Positions 32,996 to 42,760 of a stretch of 64,000 nucleotides of DNA are shown here, piece after piece. The translations under genes and the position numbers were made by a program. Origin of the DNA: Ilyomonas sp965219515 (GTDB lineage: Bacteria; Bacteroidota; Bacteroidia; Chitinophagales; Chitinophagaceae); assembly GCA_965219515.1 (NCBI GenBank), contig OZ244776.1, positions 2,542,001 through 2,606,000 of the forward strand, given 5' to 3'. Position 1 is the first letter of the stretch; the number at the start of each line of letters is the position of its first letter. The notes under the pieces are model-generated. The model had not been told where the DNA came from. It saw only the letters and a list, made by a program, of their open reading frames with translations, and made no database searches.

Positions 32996-34261
32996 TCATG
33001 CTTCCAGGGCGGCTTCGGCAATCTGCGGCTGCGCAACCGGAGTTTCGTTTGGATGTAACCGTTTTCTTCGTAAAAAACGAAAATGCAGAAAACCAATCAT
33101 TAAAGCGATAATGCCTTCTGCCAAAACCGTATCCTGCACGCCGATACGCTCAGACACAAAACCAACCAGCAAACCGCCTAATGGCTGCATGCCGAAAAAC
33201 GCCATTGCATAAATACTGATAACCCTGCCGCGCATTGCCGGATTAACTGTGGTTTGTATAAGTGTGTTGGTAACCGTTATCTGAGACATCATGCCAAAGG
33301 CGCTGATAACAGCAAACAGTAGTGCCAGCGGATAGAGCGTAGTATGAGAAAATAAGATAAGCCCGGCACCAAATACAAGCGTATTAATGGCTAAAAATTT
33401 ATGAAGGTTTTTACCGGGTTTCAGCGAGGCGAGAAAGATAGCGCCTGCAAATGCACCCAGCCCAATGGCGCTGTCTATAACACCGAACGTAGAAGCTGTT
33501 CCTTTAAAAATATCTTTTGCATATACCGGAATGAGCGTGTTAAAAGGCAAAACAAATAAACTTACAAATGCCATCATTACAATGATAAATGAAATAAACG
33601 GCGAGTGTTTAATGTAAGCCAGCCCTTCTTTCAATTCGGCGCTTATCTTTTTTGTATGCGGCGGCGGCTCATATTTAGGAAGCCTCATTAAAAGCAAGGA
33701 ACCGATAACAGCTATAAAACTTACCGCATTTAACCCGAAACAAACCGTATCACCTAGGGTTTCAATGGCAATGCCTGCGATACCGGGACCAATCAGCCGC
33801 GACAAATTTACCATTGACGAATTTAAGGCAAGCGCATTGGGCAGGTCTTTTTTATCATTAACCATATCATACACCAGAGACTGCCGCGCAGGTACGTCAA
33901 ACGCATTCACTATGCCAAGCAGCACGCTAAGCGCAATAATTTCCCAAATAGCATAATGGTTAAACAATATTAGCAGCGTTAGCAGAACCGCCTGTATCAT
34001 AGAAACAACCTGCGTTGTAAGCAGCACTTTATACCGGTCGTAACGGTCGGCCACCACACCGCCGAGAAATGAAAACAGAAAAGAGGGAAACAAGGTAGCA
34101 AACAACGTTACGCCGAGCATAAACTTGGAATGCGTTAGTGAATATACCACCCAGCTTACCGCCGTTTTTTGCATCCACGTACCAATTAAAGAAACCGATT
34201 GTCCTATAAAATAAAGCCGGTAATTGCGACTTTTAAAAGCATTAAACGTAGTGATGTTCAT
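32996..34261 (-). CDS. MFS transporter (MFS_3 / EntS-like)
   Basis: A 421-residue major-facilitator permease with 12 predicted membrane segments. The N-terminus FKSRNYRLYFIGQSVSLIGT and the motif-A-like loop GVVADRYDRYKVLL are typical of the MFS_3 group, which includes enterobactin and drug exporters. It follows a MarR regulator after 32 bp and overlaps or nearly abuts the isochorismatase-like gene. This suggests regulated export of a toxic or aromatic compound; the substrate is not predictable. Confidence 0.9.
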   Translation of the reverse strand: MNITTFNAFKSRNYRLYFIGQSVSLIGTWMQKTAVSWVVYSLTHSKFMLGVTLFATLFPSFLFSFLGGVVADRYDRYKVLLTTQVVSMIQAVLLTLLILFNHYAIWEIIALSVLLGIVNAFDVPARQSLVYDMVNDKKDLPNALALNSSMVNLSRLIGPGIAGIAIETLGDTVCFGLNAVSFIAVIGSLLLMRLPKYEPPPHTKKISAELKEGLAYIKHSPFISFIIVMMAFVSLFVLPFNTLIPVYAKDIFKGTASTFGVIDSAIGLGAFAGAIFLASLKPGKNLHKFLAINTLVFGAGLILFSHTTLYPLALLFAVISAFGMMSQITVTNTLIQTTVNPAMRGRVISIYAMAFFGMQPLGGLLVGFVSERIGVQDTVLAEGIIALMIGFLHFRFLRRKRLHPNETPVAQPQIAEAALEA

Positions 34262-34293
34262 GGATTCTTCTTCTGTTTCCTGTTTTTCTTCCC

Positions 34294-34734
34294 TTAGTCA
34301 AAATCATTTATTTTAGACAATGGCCCTATGGCTTTGCGAAGCACCTCCTGTTCGCGTGCTGTAAGCGTTTTGCTTATTGCCGTGCCTAGCCATTCGTCGC
34401 GTTCATGCCTTGTTTTATGCAACAGGTTGAGCCCGCGTTTAGACAGCGAAATCAGCACTTTTCGTTTGTCGGTCTCAGATATTTTTCTAATGATAAAACC
34501 AGCTTCTGAAAGATGATTTAATATGGCTGACATAGATTGAGCCGTAATTTTTTCCTTAGCCGCCATCTCGCCCGGCAACAGATCCTTGTGCTCATCAAGC
34601 AGCCGCAAAACAGAACGTTCGGTAAGCGATAATTTTTCTGATACGGAAGATTTGCTTCGCAGCTTTTTTATCATCCGGCTTACGACAGTTCGCAGGTCGG
34701 ACGCCAATTGTAAATGAGAATCTTGGGATTGCAT
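34294..34734 (-). CDS. MarR-family transcriptional regulator
   Basis: A 146-residue winged-helix repressor. The DNA-binding part spans about residues 45-110 (LTERSVLRLLDEHKDLLPGE, AKEKITAQSMSAILNHLSEA, then the wing IRKISETDKRKVLISLSKRG). It is the first gene of an operon with the MFS pump and the isochorismatase-like gene. A perfect 15-bp palindrome lies 5 bp before its start codon, so autorepression relieved by a small ligand is likely. Confidence 0.92.
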   Translation of the reverse strand: MQSQDSHLQLASDLRTVVSRMIKKLRSKSSVSEKLSLTERSVLRLLDEHKDLLPGEMAAKEKITAQSMSAILNHLSEAGFIIRKISETDKRKVLISLSKRGLNLLHKTRHERDEWLGTAISKTLTAREQEVLRKAIGPLSKINDFD

Positions 34735-34738
34735 AATA

Positions 34739-34753
34739 GTAAGGTAACCTTAC
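34739..34753 (-). promoter_or_regulatory. MarR operator palindrome
   Basis: GTAAGGT-A-ACCTTAC, a perfect inverted repeat with a one-base centre, between the probable transcription start and the marR ATG. Confidence 0.7.
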
Positions 34754-34765
34754 AAGTTTAATTTA

Positions 34766-34773
34766 CAAAAGTA
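34766..34773 (-). promoter_or_regulatory. -7 promoter element of the marR operon
   Basis: TACTTTTG on the minus strand, an exact TAnnTTTG. It lies 12 bp upstream of the palindrome, so a repressor bound there would block initiation or early elongation. A TTTG lies about 23 bp further upstream, slightly beyond the usual spacing. Confidence 0.5.
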
Positions 34774-34885
34774 GAGAGAAATTTTTGCGTTAATTACAAA
34801 ACAGTTTATTTTTTGCGTTAAAATGCCCGAAGCAATTGCAGAACGATAATGTTTAAAACAATCGAAATCAAAAATTGATTTTATT

Positions 34886-35416
34886 TTATTCTTTATCTAT
34901 TATACTTAATAAAGAATCCATCAGGTTTTTTACACGTTGCAAGGTTTGCATATCCGTAATGATGTTGCCGTGCAGTTTTGTTTTGGCAAATGATATAATG
35001 AGCCGGCAACTTTCTGGTATATCGGCTTCTATCACATTCAGTGTTTCCAGCAGCGCTGCATGACCTTTTTCACCGCTTAATCCTGTGGTAATTAAGGCAG
35101 TAGGCTTATGCGAAAATTCCATGGAAGAAACCGTCCAGTCAATGGCATTTTTTAACGTTCCCGGAACGCCCATGGCATATTCGGGTGTGCAGATTAAAAT
35201 GCCGCCGGCTTGGCTTAATTGTCTTCGAAAATCTGAAACAATCTGCGGTGCATTCTCATTGTCATTATCAGGATTGAAATGCGGAATGCCGGCTATGTTT
35301 TGAAATATGGTGATATCGAGTTCATTCTTGTATAAATCCATAATGGCATGAATCAAACTTAGATTAACGGAACTTTGCCTTGTGCTTCCCGAAATTGCAA
35401 TCAGCTTTTTTTTCAT
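34886..35416 (-). CDS. NAD(P)H-dependent FMN reductase family protein
   Basis: A 176-residue flavodoxin-like oxidoreductase. The FMN phosphate loop is ISGSTRQSSVNLSL (about residues 7-20), and the flavin-stacking region is CTPEYAMGVPGTLKNAIDWT (about 74-93), diagnostic of NADPH-dependent FMN/azo/chromate reductases. The ATG at 35416 (MKKKLIAISGSTR) is chosen because it starts the first strand; the frame is open to 35509, inside the preceding gene. It is 38 bp downstream of the PKD giant, with no evident link. Confidence 0.9.
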   Translation of the reverse strand: MKKKLIAISGSTRQSSVNLSLIHAIMDLYKNELDITIFQNIAGIPHFNPDNDNENAPQIVSDFRRQLSQAGGILICTPEYAMGVPGTLKNAIDWTVSSMEFSHKPTALITTGLSGEKGHAALLETLNVIEADIPESCRLIISFAKTKLHGNIITDMQTLQRVKNLMDSLLSIIDKE

Positions 35417-35454
35417 CCCGGCATGTATAAGATATTCAAAAAGTAAAAATTGTT

Positions 35455-38400
35455 TTACCGTATCAGCACTACCGTTCCCTTGTATCGAAACAATTCTCCG
35501 GTATCGCATACCAAATCGGCAATGTAAACATAGGTTCCGGGTGGCATCGGTTTGTTTTTATATGTGCCGTCCCATCCCGCATAGGCAGCTTCGCCAACGG
35601 TAAAATTTTTTGTTTCATAGAGCTTCTCGCCCAGCCTGTCGAATACTGCAAAATGCCGTATCTCTCTGATGCCTCTGCCAAGCACGGCAAAACGCTCATT
35701 CTTTCCATCTCCGTTAGGCGTAAATGCCGATGGAATATTAACCAGGCTTGTCTTGCAAAGAATATGAACCTGCACCGTATCGTAGCTCGCGCAGCCGCTT
35801 TTATTGGTTGCTTTCAGCACATATTCAATATCGGTATGCGGCGTAACGACTATGGCGGCGCAGGTATCGCAATCAACAAAATCGCCGGGTGTCCAAAGCC
35901 AATTTATAATATCGGGGCTGCCCGTTGCCGTTAGCTGAACGGGCGTTCCGGCAAAGGTTGTAACATCAATACCTGCAAATACGGTTGGCAGCGTCGCCGT
36001 CAGCACCTGAACGGTTGCGGTGTCTGTAAAACAGCCGAAATTATCCGATCCGGTTACGGTATAAGTGTCAGGCGAATACACCGATGTTGTCGGGTTGGCA
36101 ATACCGGCATTGCTTACATTGTTGTTTAACCAATGATAAGTGTCGGCACCATACGCGTTTAACTGCGCGATACCGCCGGGGCAAATGTAAATAGGCGAAG
36201 GAGATGTGATGTTGAAACGTTGTGTAACTGCAATGGCTATCGAATCTTGGCTTACACAGCCGGCTTCATTTTTTACTTCAATATAATATTTGGTTGATGT
36301 ATCGGGAAATACATACGGCCTGGACGAATCGGGCTGAGAAATATTTTTTTCCGGTGTCCAGTGATAGAAGTTGCCGTCATATGCCTGCAATTGCACCGAA
36401 TCGCCCTCGCAAAGATGAGCGCTAAGCGGCGATGGATTGATGACAGGTTTTGCACTAACCTGCAACGGATGCCAGGCGGTATCAAAACAGCCGTTGTCAT
36501 TTACAATCAGTGAAACAGAATCAACACCCGGTGTTGTGTAAGTTTGGGCAGCCGGGTTTTGCAAATCAGAAATATTGCCATTTTCAAATTGCCAGTTCCA
36601 CGTTACGGTTCTGGTTGCGGTAGCGATAAAAACGGCAGAATCATTCTCGCAAATCTGCGACGGACCGGCTATCAATGCTCTTGGTGTAGGTTGTACATTG
36701 ATGGTTTCTATTGTAGTGTCGGTGCAGCCGTAAGGCGATGCGCCGCTAAGCACTACTTCATAGGTGCCGGGTTTGCCATAAATAAAAGTGCTGTTTTCTG
36801 TATTTGCGGTGTCTTTGCCAATACCGGTTCCAAAACGCCAGTGATACGTTAACGGCAATCCAAGCTCGTTCTTTGCTTCGCTGACAATGGCAGGCGTAAA
36901 ATAAAGCAACGAAGAATCGCAGGCTACCGCCGGATTTTTATTGATGGATAAATGCAATGTATCTATGATGATCGGTTTGGTAAGAAAGAACGGAAACCTG
37001 CAGTTATTGCCATCGCTTACAATAAGCGATGGCGTATAAATACCTGGTGTAAGATAGCGATGGCTGGCAACGGTATCAGAATTGTTCAGCAGTGTGCCGT
37101 CGCCAAAATCCCAGGTAAAGTTTTTTGTATTAGACGAAGCTGCGGTAAGTGTTATCAATTCTGCGCCGCAGGCAAATGGCTTTACCGTTTGCAAAACGGC
37201 AAACGGACCTTTGATGGTTACCATTTCAAAAACAGAATCTATGCTGCCGTCTAAGAAATAGCCATACAGCGTTACTTTGTAAACACCCGGTTTGTCGTAA
37301 ATATGACTTGCGAAATCTAAATTGTCGGCCGTGTTGCCATCGCCAAAATCCCAGCTCACTTTTGTGGTGTTAAGCGAAGAATTTACAAAACTGGCAATCA
37401 CCGGCGGGCAACCGCTTTCAGGGTTTACATACGTTGTGGTATAAGTAAAATAGAGATTCGGATTTCTTACCGTTACTACCTGAAATGCAGTATCCGCACA
37501 GCGTTCAGCTTTATTGATTGCTATCAGCGTAACGGTATCTGTGCTTTCGCGGCTAAAACTGTGCGTAACCGGATTGGTAAAATCCTGATTTTTTATGATT
37601 GTTCCATCACCAAAATTCCAGGTGTATCTGTTATCTGCCGCATTGGTATTAATAACGTTTGTTTCATTGTAAAAAAAGACATCGGTGGCAGGTAATACCG
37701 GATTTTCCGAAATGGTGAACGCCGCTTTTGGTCCTTTGATAATAACAGCACCGGAATCTGCTGATGTTGAAGACACGCAGTTATTGGCATCGGTAACTGT
37801 GAGTGTAGCCTGGTAATTTCCCGGTTCGGCATACAAATGACTCACCGAACTACCCTGTTTGTTGGTTTGTGATAAACTATCGCCCCACTGCCATTCCCAT
37901 TTTACAATGGGCGAATTATGACTGGCTTTTGACTGATCGGTAAAAACCACCGGCGATTTAAAGCAAACACTGTTTTCCGCAACCGAAAAACCGGCAACCG
38001 GGCCCAATGCCTGAAAAGTAAGATAATTTGTCGTATCCGCGCAGCCGAAATACTGCGATGTGGTGGTGATGCGAAGCATAGATTGCGTAACGTCGGCCTG
38101 GCTCAGATCAACGCCAAATGCACTATCACCAGAGTTATTTATAACTTCAGAATTACCCGTAAAAAGACTTCCGTCCTTGTATTGTATCGTTGTAACATCG
38201 TACCCTACATTACCCGATCCGGTAAACGGATTGTTCTCAATATCCGACACCGTTGTATGCAAGGTATCGCTGCTGCAAAATTTTGTTGTTGCGGCAGAAA
38301 GGGCAGGGTTTTGTTTCAGCAAAACAAGAATACTTACAGAATCGGTAACCGAACAGTCTCCGTTGGTTGTTGTTAATGCCACATGATAAGTTCCCGTTGC

Positions 38401-40389
38401 TTTATACTCGTGTTGTACGGGTAAGGTTTGCGGCGCGTTGTAAGTGTATGGCTCACTTCCGTCGCCAAAATTCCAGCTATAGGTTTGCGCCTTTTGCGAT
38501 GTGTCGGTAAAGCTAACCAAACCTCTGGTGCCATCGCAGGTATTGGCTGCCGAAGTAATATGCGGAAACGGCGGTAAAACGGTAATGTAATTTTCTTTGG
38601 TAACGGTATCGCGGCAGCCGTTGTTATCAATGACTAAAGACACGGTATAAACCGAATCGTGCTGGTATTGATGCGTATAAGGCGCCGGTACGGTAATGTA
38701 CTGATCAAAATCGCCAAAGTTCCAGAAATAAGCTCCGACAATATTGATTCCCGTTACGTCGAATGTTACCGGGTTGTTGCCGCAGATGGTTGAATCCGGC
38801 ATTGCCGTAAAATCGAATTTCGGCTTTTCGTAAACCTGTATTGTGTATTCCGATTTTCCCTTGCATCCGCTCGCCGTTGTATATGCCAGCGTAACTTTAT
38901 ATTCGCCCGGCGATTCAAATGTATGTTTCGGTTTAACCTCCGTTGAATGGGCGCTGCCGTCATCAAAATTCCAATCGTATTCAACAATGTTTTCTTCAGA
39001 TCTGGCTGAAAAAATGGTTGTTTTGGTATCGCAGCCCAAACTGCCTTCCGAACTGATTATATCTACCGATGCTTCATGCACGGCTACCGGTTGGGTTACT
39101 TTTACCGTGCAGCCATTAGCGCCGGCCGTTTGCAGCGTTACATTATATGTGCCATCAGTGGTATATAAATGCGATGCGGTTTGTCCGGTAGCGGTAGCGG
39201 TTCCGTTACTCGTAAAATCCCAGGTCCAGGAAACAGCATTTGTTGAAGTATCGGTAAAAGATACCGTTACCGGCGCGCCGCAACTGCCATCTAATTTTGC
39301 TGTAAATCCTTTGGTATCCGGTGCAGGTTTTACGGTAATATTTTTTGTGGCTGTGTCGGGGCAGGTTTCGTACACATTCACAAGTTGAACTGTATGGTTG
39401 CCCGGTGCGTCAAATGTATGCTGCAATTGCAGGGAAGCTGTATCAAAAACCGGAACGCCATCAACAAACCAGTTTTCTGTAGTTGGCGCCGGTGTGCTGA
39501 AGTCGGAAAATATTGCAGGTGTGTTTTGACAAATCAGCAAAGGCGTATCAATATTCGTATGGAAGTCGGCTACATTCAGGTAGCTTGTAATGGTAGTATC
39601 TGATGTGCAACCATCCGGGCTGGTAGCCGAAAGGGTTACCGAATACGTACCGGGCTTATCATACACATGCTTCGGCTGCGGTACTGAGGAAGTGGCGCCA
39701 TCGCCAAAATTCCAGTTGTAGGTAAGATTGCCCGAACCTGCGCTGGTATTGACGAATGTTGCTTCATCCTGTAAGGTACAAAGCACCGTTTTATCTGCTT
39801 TGAACAATGCAGTTACCTGCGGTAACACTTCAATAAGCTGCGGCTTGGCTAATGTGCTGTAGCAACCGTAACTATTGGTAACGGTGAGACTGGGGCTAAT
39901 GATTTTTGCAATGGTATAAACATGGGTTAACGAACCATCGCCGGCCTGCGCAATGCCATCGCCAAAATCCCAGGTATAGGCGCTTATTGTTCCGTCGCCC
40001 GGCGTAGAATGGCTGGTAAACGCAACAGGCAGCGGCGCGCAGCCTTTGGTAATATCTACCGAAAAATCTACCACCGGTTTTTTATATACCGTTATCTCTG
40101 TTGTTGCGGTTAACGTAACATCGCCATCCGTAACGGTAAGCGTTACCGTATAAACGCCTTCGTTGTTATAGGTGGTACCGGGATTTAATAAAGCAGAACT
40201 GTTGGTATTACCAAAGCTCCATGCGTAAGTTGCGGCAGAAGAAAACCCCGTAGATGTGTTGGTAAAAGACACGGCGAGCGGAGAACAGCCGGATGTTTTA
40301 TCGGCCGTAAATGCCGCCTGCTGCGCCACTGCCGTAAAAGCAAAACAGAGAAGAAAAATGAATGCGCCAAATGCTTTCCAACAGGGCAT
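35455..40389 (-). CDS. Giant PKD-repeat surface protein with T9SS type B sorting domain
   Basis: A 1644-residue secreted protein. After the signal peptide (WKAFGAFIFLLCFAFTAVAQ) come about 13 PKD-type beta-sandwich repeats, each with a W-x-F-G-D-G-like core (for example YTWDFGDG, YNWNFGDG, YSWNFGDG). Paired cysteines occur in most repeats. The C-terminus (IPSAFTPNGDGKNERFAVLG, then WDGTYKNKPMPPGTYVYIAD, ending KGTVVLIR) is the gliding-motility-associated domain used for type IX secretion and surface attachment. It is likely an adhesin or cell-surface scaffold. It is a full-length paralogue of the protein encoded at 53374. Confidence 0.93.
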   Translation of the reverse strand: MPCWKAFGAFIFLLCFAFTAVAQQAAFTADKTSGCSPLAVSFTNTSTGFSSAATYAWSFGNTNSSALLNPGTTYNNEGVYTVTLTVTDGDVTLTATTEITVYKKPVVDFSVDITKGCAPLPVAFTSHSTPGDGTISAYTWDFGDGIAQAGDGSLTHVYTIAKIISPSLTVTNSYGCYSTLAKPQLIEVLPQVTALFKADKTVLCTLQDEATFVNTSAGSGNLTYNWNFGDGATSSVPQPKHVYDKPGTYSVTLSATSPDGCTSDTTITSYLNVADFHTNIDTPLLICQNTPAIFSDFSTPAPTTENWFVDGVPVFDTASLQLQHTFDAPGNHTVQLVNVYETCPDTATKNITVKPAPDTKGFTAKLDGSCGAPVTVSFTDTSTNAVSWTWDFTSNGTATATGQTASHLYTTDGTYNVTLQTAGANGCTVKVTQPVAVHEASVDIISSEGSLGCDTKTTIFSARSEENIVEYDWNFDDGSAHSTEVKPKHTFESPGEYKVTLAYTTASGCKGKSEYTIQVYEKPKFDFTAMPDSTICGNNPVTFDVTGINIVGAYFWNFGDFDQYITVPAPYTHQYQHDSVYTVSLVIDNNGCRDTVTKENYITVLPPFPHITSAANTCDGTRGLVSFTDTSQKAQTYSWNFGDGSEPYTYNAPQTLPVQHEYKATGTYHVALTTTNGDCSVTDSVSILVLLKQNPALSAATTKFCSSDTLHTTVSDIENNPFTGSGNVGYDVTTIQYKDGSLFTGNSEVINNSGDSAFGVDLSQADVTQSMLRITTTSQYFGCADTTNYLTFQALGPVAGFSVAENSVCFKSPVVFTDQSKASHNSPIVKWEWQWGDSLSQTNKQGSSVSHLYAEPGNYQATLTVTDANNCVSSTSADSGAVIIKGPKAAFTISENPVLPATDVFFYNETNVINTNAADNRYTWNFGDGTIIKNQDFTNPVTHSFSRESTDTVTLIAINKAERCADTAFQVVTVRNPNLYFTYTTTYVNPESGCPPVIASFVNSSLNTTKVSWDFGDGNTADNLDFASHIYDKPGVYKVTLYGYFLDGSIDSVFEMVTIKGPFAVLQTVKPFACGAELITLTAASSNTKNFTWDFGDGTLLNNSDTVASHRYLTPGIYTPSLIVSDGNNCRFPFFLTKPIIIDTLHLSINKNPAVACDSSLLYFTPAIVSEAKNELGLPLTYHWRFGTGIGKDTANTENSTFIYGKPGTYEVVLSGASPYGCTDTTIETINVQPTPRALIAGPSQICENDSAVFIATATRTVTWNWQFENGNISDLQNPAAQTYTTPGVDSVSLIVNDNGCFDTAWHPLQVSAKPVINPSPLSAHLCEGDSVQLQAYDGNFYHWTPEKNISQPDSSRPYVFPDTSTKYYIEVKNEAGCVSQDSIAIAVTQRFNITSPSPIYICPGGIAQLNAYGADTYHWLNNNVSNAGIANPTTSVYSPDTYTVTGSDNFGCFTDTATVQVLTATLPTVFAGIDVTTFAGTPVQLTATGSPDIINWLWTPGDFVDCDTCAAIVVTPHTDIEYVLKATNKSGCASYDTVQVHILCKTSLVNIPSAFTPNGDGKNERFAVLGRGIREIRHFAVFDRLGEKLYETKNFTVGEAAYAGWDGTYKNKPMPPGTYVYIADLVCDTGELFRYKGTVVLIR

Positions 40390-40884
40390 AATGTTTTGTT
40401 CCGGATGTTCTTGTAATGTAAGATGCTGTTGCTTTAATTAAAATAAAAAAGGCTTTGTTAGTATATTATAAAGATGATAAGTTGATCTGCGGGCGACATT
40501 CATAGACAGTATATTATACGAAAGCGTAAAACAACAATTATGCTAAATAACGTTTATGCCTTCTTATATTCAGAACAGATCAGGTGAGTTAATAAGCAGC
40601 ATTGTCAGAAAAATTTATCACCGGTGTATTATTTATGAGAAAGGCACTGATTCTTTGGTTTAATTTCAAATGCAAATGGCGTTACCTGGAAAAAAAAGTA
40701 AAAAAGAAGAATCCTGCATTTGAAGATCGCCGATTCCCATTCTGAATTTTCTTTTTCTTATTTTAGATGATACAATCTTTTTTATCAACACAAAAAATAT
40801 AAATGGCAAAAGAAAAACCGCGTTTGCATCTTTTCAAACATTCAGAAGAAATCTATTCTTTTATTTGCAGGTAAGAAAACACAG
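40390..40884. other. Divergent intergenic region with a direct repeat
   Basis: 495 bp between the PKD giant and a small hypothetical gene. It contains two copies of AGTATATTATA (40460-40470 and 40508-40518) upstream of the PKD gene, possibly binding sites. It also holds two short frames: one of 36 codons at 40635 (listed separately) and one of 23 codons at 40803-40874 that ends 10 bp before the next gene and could be a leader peptide. Confidence 0.35.
40635..40745 (+). CDS. Possible small basic protein
   Basis: A 36-codon frame beginning MRKALILWFNFKCKWRYLEK and ending FEDRRFPF, strongly basic with several Trp/Tyr. It lies alone in an intergenic region. There is no family match that I recognise; listed only because the composition is protein-like. 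Confidence 0.25.
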   Translation: MRKALILWFNFKCKWRYLEKKVKKKNPAFEDRRFPF

Positions 40885-41319
40885 ATGCAAAAGAAAAAAG
40901 AAATTGATGTGGTAGATAAAATTCTGGATGCGTGCTATAAAAGCGCGCAGTTTCCATTGTTTATCATGAGTCTCATGCATCAGTACGAAGAGCGCGGCAG
41001 CCTTAGTAAAAAGCAACTACAGGGCTTATATTATAAAGCCGAACAAGTGCCCGATATGCCGGCAAACTGGCTGGCAACGCTTCAGGCGAAGATTGCCAGA
41101 ATGCCAACTCGTTTTAAATCAGACATTCCGGCTGCTGCAATACCTTTGTATCAGAAAAACGAACAGGCAGGCAAACTGATAACAGATATTTTATCAAAGT
41201 ATCCGCAACACAAAAGAGTGTTGTTTTTGCAAACGAAATATGATAACAACGAAACGCTGACCGCAGCAGAAATAACCGAATTGGAAAAGTTTAAAAAGAT
41301 TCTGCTGCATGACAATTAA
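40885..41319 (+). CDS. Hypothetical helical protein
   Basis: A 144-residue cytoplasmic protein, probably helical (MQKKKEIDVVDKILDACYKS, then YEERGSLSKKQLQGLYYKAE). It has no signal peptide and no recognised domain. The central PDMPANWLATLQAKIARMPT may be a linker. It stands alone between two intergenic regions. Confidence 0.6.
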   Translation: MQKKKEIDVVDKILDACYKSAQFPLFIMSLMHQYEERGSLSKKQLQGLYYKAEQVPDMPANWLATLQAKIARMPTRFKSDIPAAAIPLYQKNEQAGKLITDILSKYPQHKRVLFLQTKYDNNETLTAAEITELEKFKKILLHDN

Positions 41320-41478
41320 AAATTAAAAAAGATTTCCGGTCAGAATATCATTGATTCTCTTATTGATTTTTTATTTTAAAGTTTAGATTTCTCTTATTAC
41401 ACATACAGTAATACAACCCTTTATTTTAATCCGCTTTCTGTTTAATAAATTTTTAGCTTCGCCATAAATAATCTACCT

Positions 41479-42117
41479 ATGAAAACTATGATGCTGCGCA
41501 CCATCACTCTGTCTTTTCTTTTGGTCATTTTTATTTTGGGTTGCTCTAAAGAAGCGGTTACAACCACATCAACGGAATTTGGCGAACAATCAAAACCGGC
41601 ACTGCCGCAAAATATAGCTGCGGCAAAGCAAACTAAAGTTTATACCATTGAAGAAGGAAATCATTATGCCAACGGAAAACATTTTCCGCTTTATCGCGGC
41701 AAAGGCGTTTCGTTTACCGCCATCTTCGATAGTTCGGCTATTTATAACTTTACCGATGTGCGCACCAAATACGATCAGAACACCTTGTATGGCTTTGCCG
41801 ATAACGGGCAGGATCACCGCAATTTCAGTGCACGCTTTGGCTGGCGCTGGTTTAATAATGAATTGCAGATAGCTGCCTATACGTTCAATTTTTCAGATTC
41901 TACCATTCTTGAAATCGGCTCTGTTCCGTTAAATGCGCCAAGCACTTATGCTATTGCTGTGAAAGGCGACCATTACGATTTTACCTTAAACGGCCGAACA
42001 ACTTCGTTGCCGCGCGCCAGCACTACTTCTACCGCAGGTTATTATAAGCTGTTGCCCTATTTTGGCGGCGATGCTGTGGCACCGCAAACAGTTACCATTC
42101 AGATACAAGAGAATTAG
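41479..42117 (+). CDS. Lipoprotein of unknown function
   Basis: A 212-residue exported lipoprotein. The signal ends in a lipobox (FILGCSKE, Cys at about 22). The mature part is beta-rich (GKGVSFTAIFDSSAIYNFTD, SARFGWRWFNNELQIAAYTF, KGDHYDFTLNGRTTSL), suggesting a jelly-roll or carbohydrate-binding-like fold, without a recognised family. Confidence 0.75.
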   Translation: MKTMMLRTITLSFLLVIFILGCSKEAVTTTSTEFGEQSKPALPQNIAAAKQTKVYTIEEGNHYANGKHFPLYRGKGVSFTAIFDSSAIYNFTDVRTKYDQNTLYGFADNGQDHRNFSARFGWRWFNNELQIAAYTFNFSDSTILEIGSVPLNAPSTYAIAVKGDHYDFTLNGRTTSLPRASTTSTAGYYKLLPYFGGDAVAPQTVTIQIQEN

Positions 42118-42136
42118 ATATTAAACATTCTACAAT

Positions 42137-42760
42137 CTATGTTACAACTGGCTTCACTTCATATATCGGGCTAAAAAGATACAATGCGCCGGTTTTTATT
42201 TCCCTGCACCGGTAGCGTTTTCGCAGCCGGTTTCCTTTTACAAACTGCCTGCCGTCCTGCGTTACAAATATTGTATTTTCGGGCAATTGTTCAAGCAGAA
42301 AAACATCCTGTTTCGGAGCGTCATAATGGCAAAGCGCACGCATTAAATCTGTTTCGGCACAACTGCCTGCGGCCGGATTTTGCAAAGATTGCAGCAATGC
42401 CGTTTTTATATCATCGGGAAAAATATTGTGTTCGATAAAGGTTGCCAGCAAGCCTCCGTAAATTATTTTCCATTCTGTGCCATGTGCGGCTACCTGATGT
42501 TTGTATCTTTCAAAAGTGAGCAGATGCGCCAGTTCGTGCAGCAGCGTAATAAGAAAAGAATAGGGATTGAGATTGCCGTTTACAGAAATACGATGATTTT
42601 TATCAGCATGAGCATTTCTGTAATCGCCCAATACGCTGCGGCGGGCTTTGCTAATGGTAAGATGCACTTTGTAGCGGTGAAGATAATCGGCTACCTGCGG
42701 GTAACTGTTCTCCGGTAAAAAACCGGTTAATGTTTGCATAGGCTGTTCATACCGCGCCAT
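42137..42760 (-). CDS. SprT-like zinc-binding protein
   Basis: A 207-residue SprT-like metallopeptidase-fold protein with the zinc motif LLHELAHLLTFERY (HExxH) and a downstream histidine in AAHGTEWK that completes the site. SprT-like proteins relate to the DNA-protein crosslink protease Spartan; the bacterial role is unclear. The C-terminus (GNRLRKRYRCREIKTGALYL) is a small beta domain. It overlaps the preceding membrane-protein gene by 14 bp, so the two are probably coupled. Confidence 0.88.
   Translation of the reverse strand: MARYEQPMQTLTGFLPENSYPQVADYLHRYKVHLTISKARRSVLGDYRNAHADKNHRISVNGNLNPYSFLITLLHELAHLLTFERYKHQVAAHGTEWKIIYGGLLATFIEHNIFPDDIKTALLQSLQNPAAGSCAETDLMRALCHYDAPKQDVFLLEQLPENTIFVTQDGRQFVKGNRLRKRYRCREIKTGALYLFSPIYEVKPVVT

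Noticed and set aside
38843..39388. 181-codon open frame on the plus strand inside the PKD gene
   Set aside because: It lies wholly antisense to the PKD repeats and shows no domain; long antisense frames are expected from the repeated Val/Thr/Ser-rich coding sequence.
35455..40389. Tandem DNA repeats or a CRISPR-like array within the PKD genes
   Set aside because: The periodicity exists at protein level (W-x-F-G-D-G cores every ~80-90 residues) but the DNA is too diverged for a tandem or CRISPR repeat.
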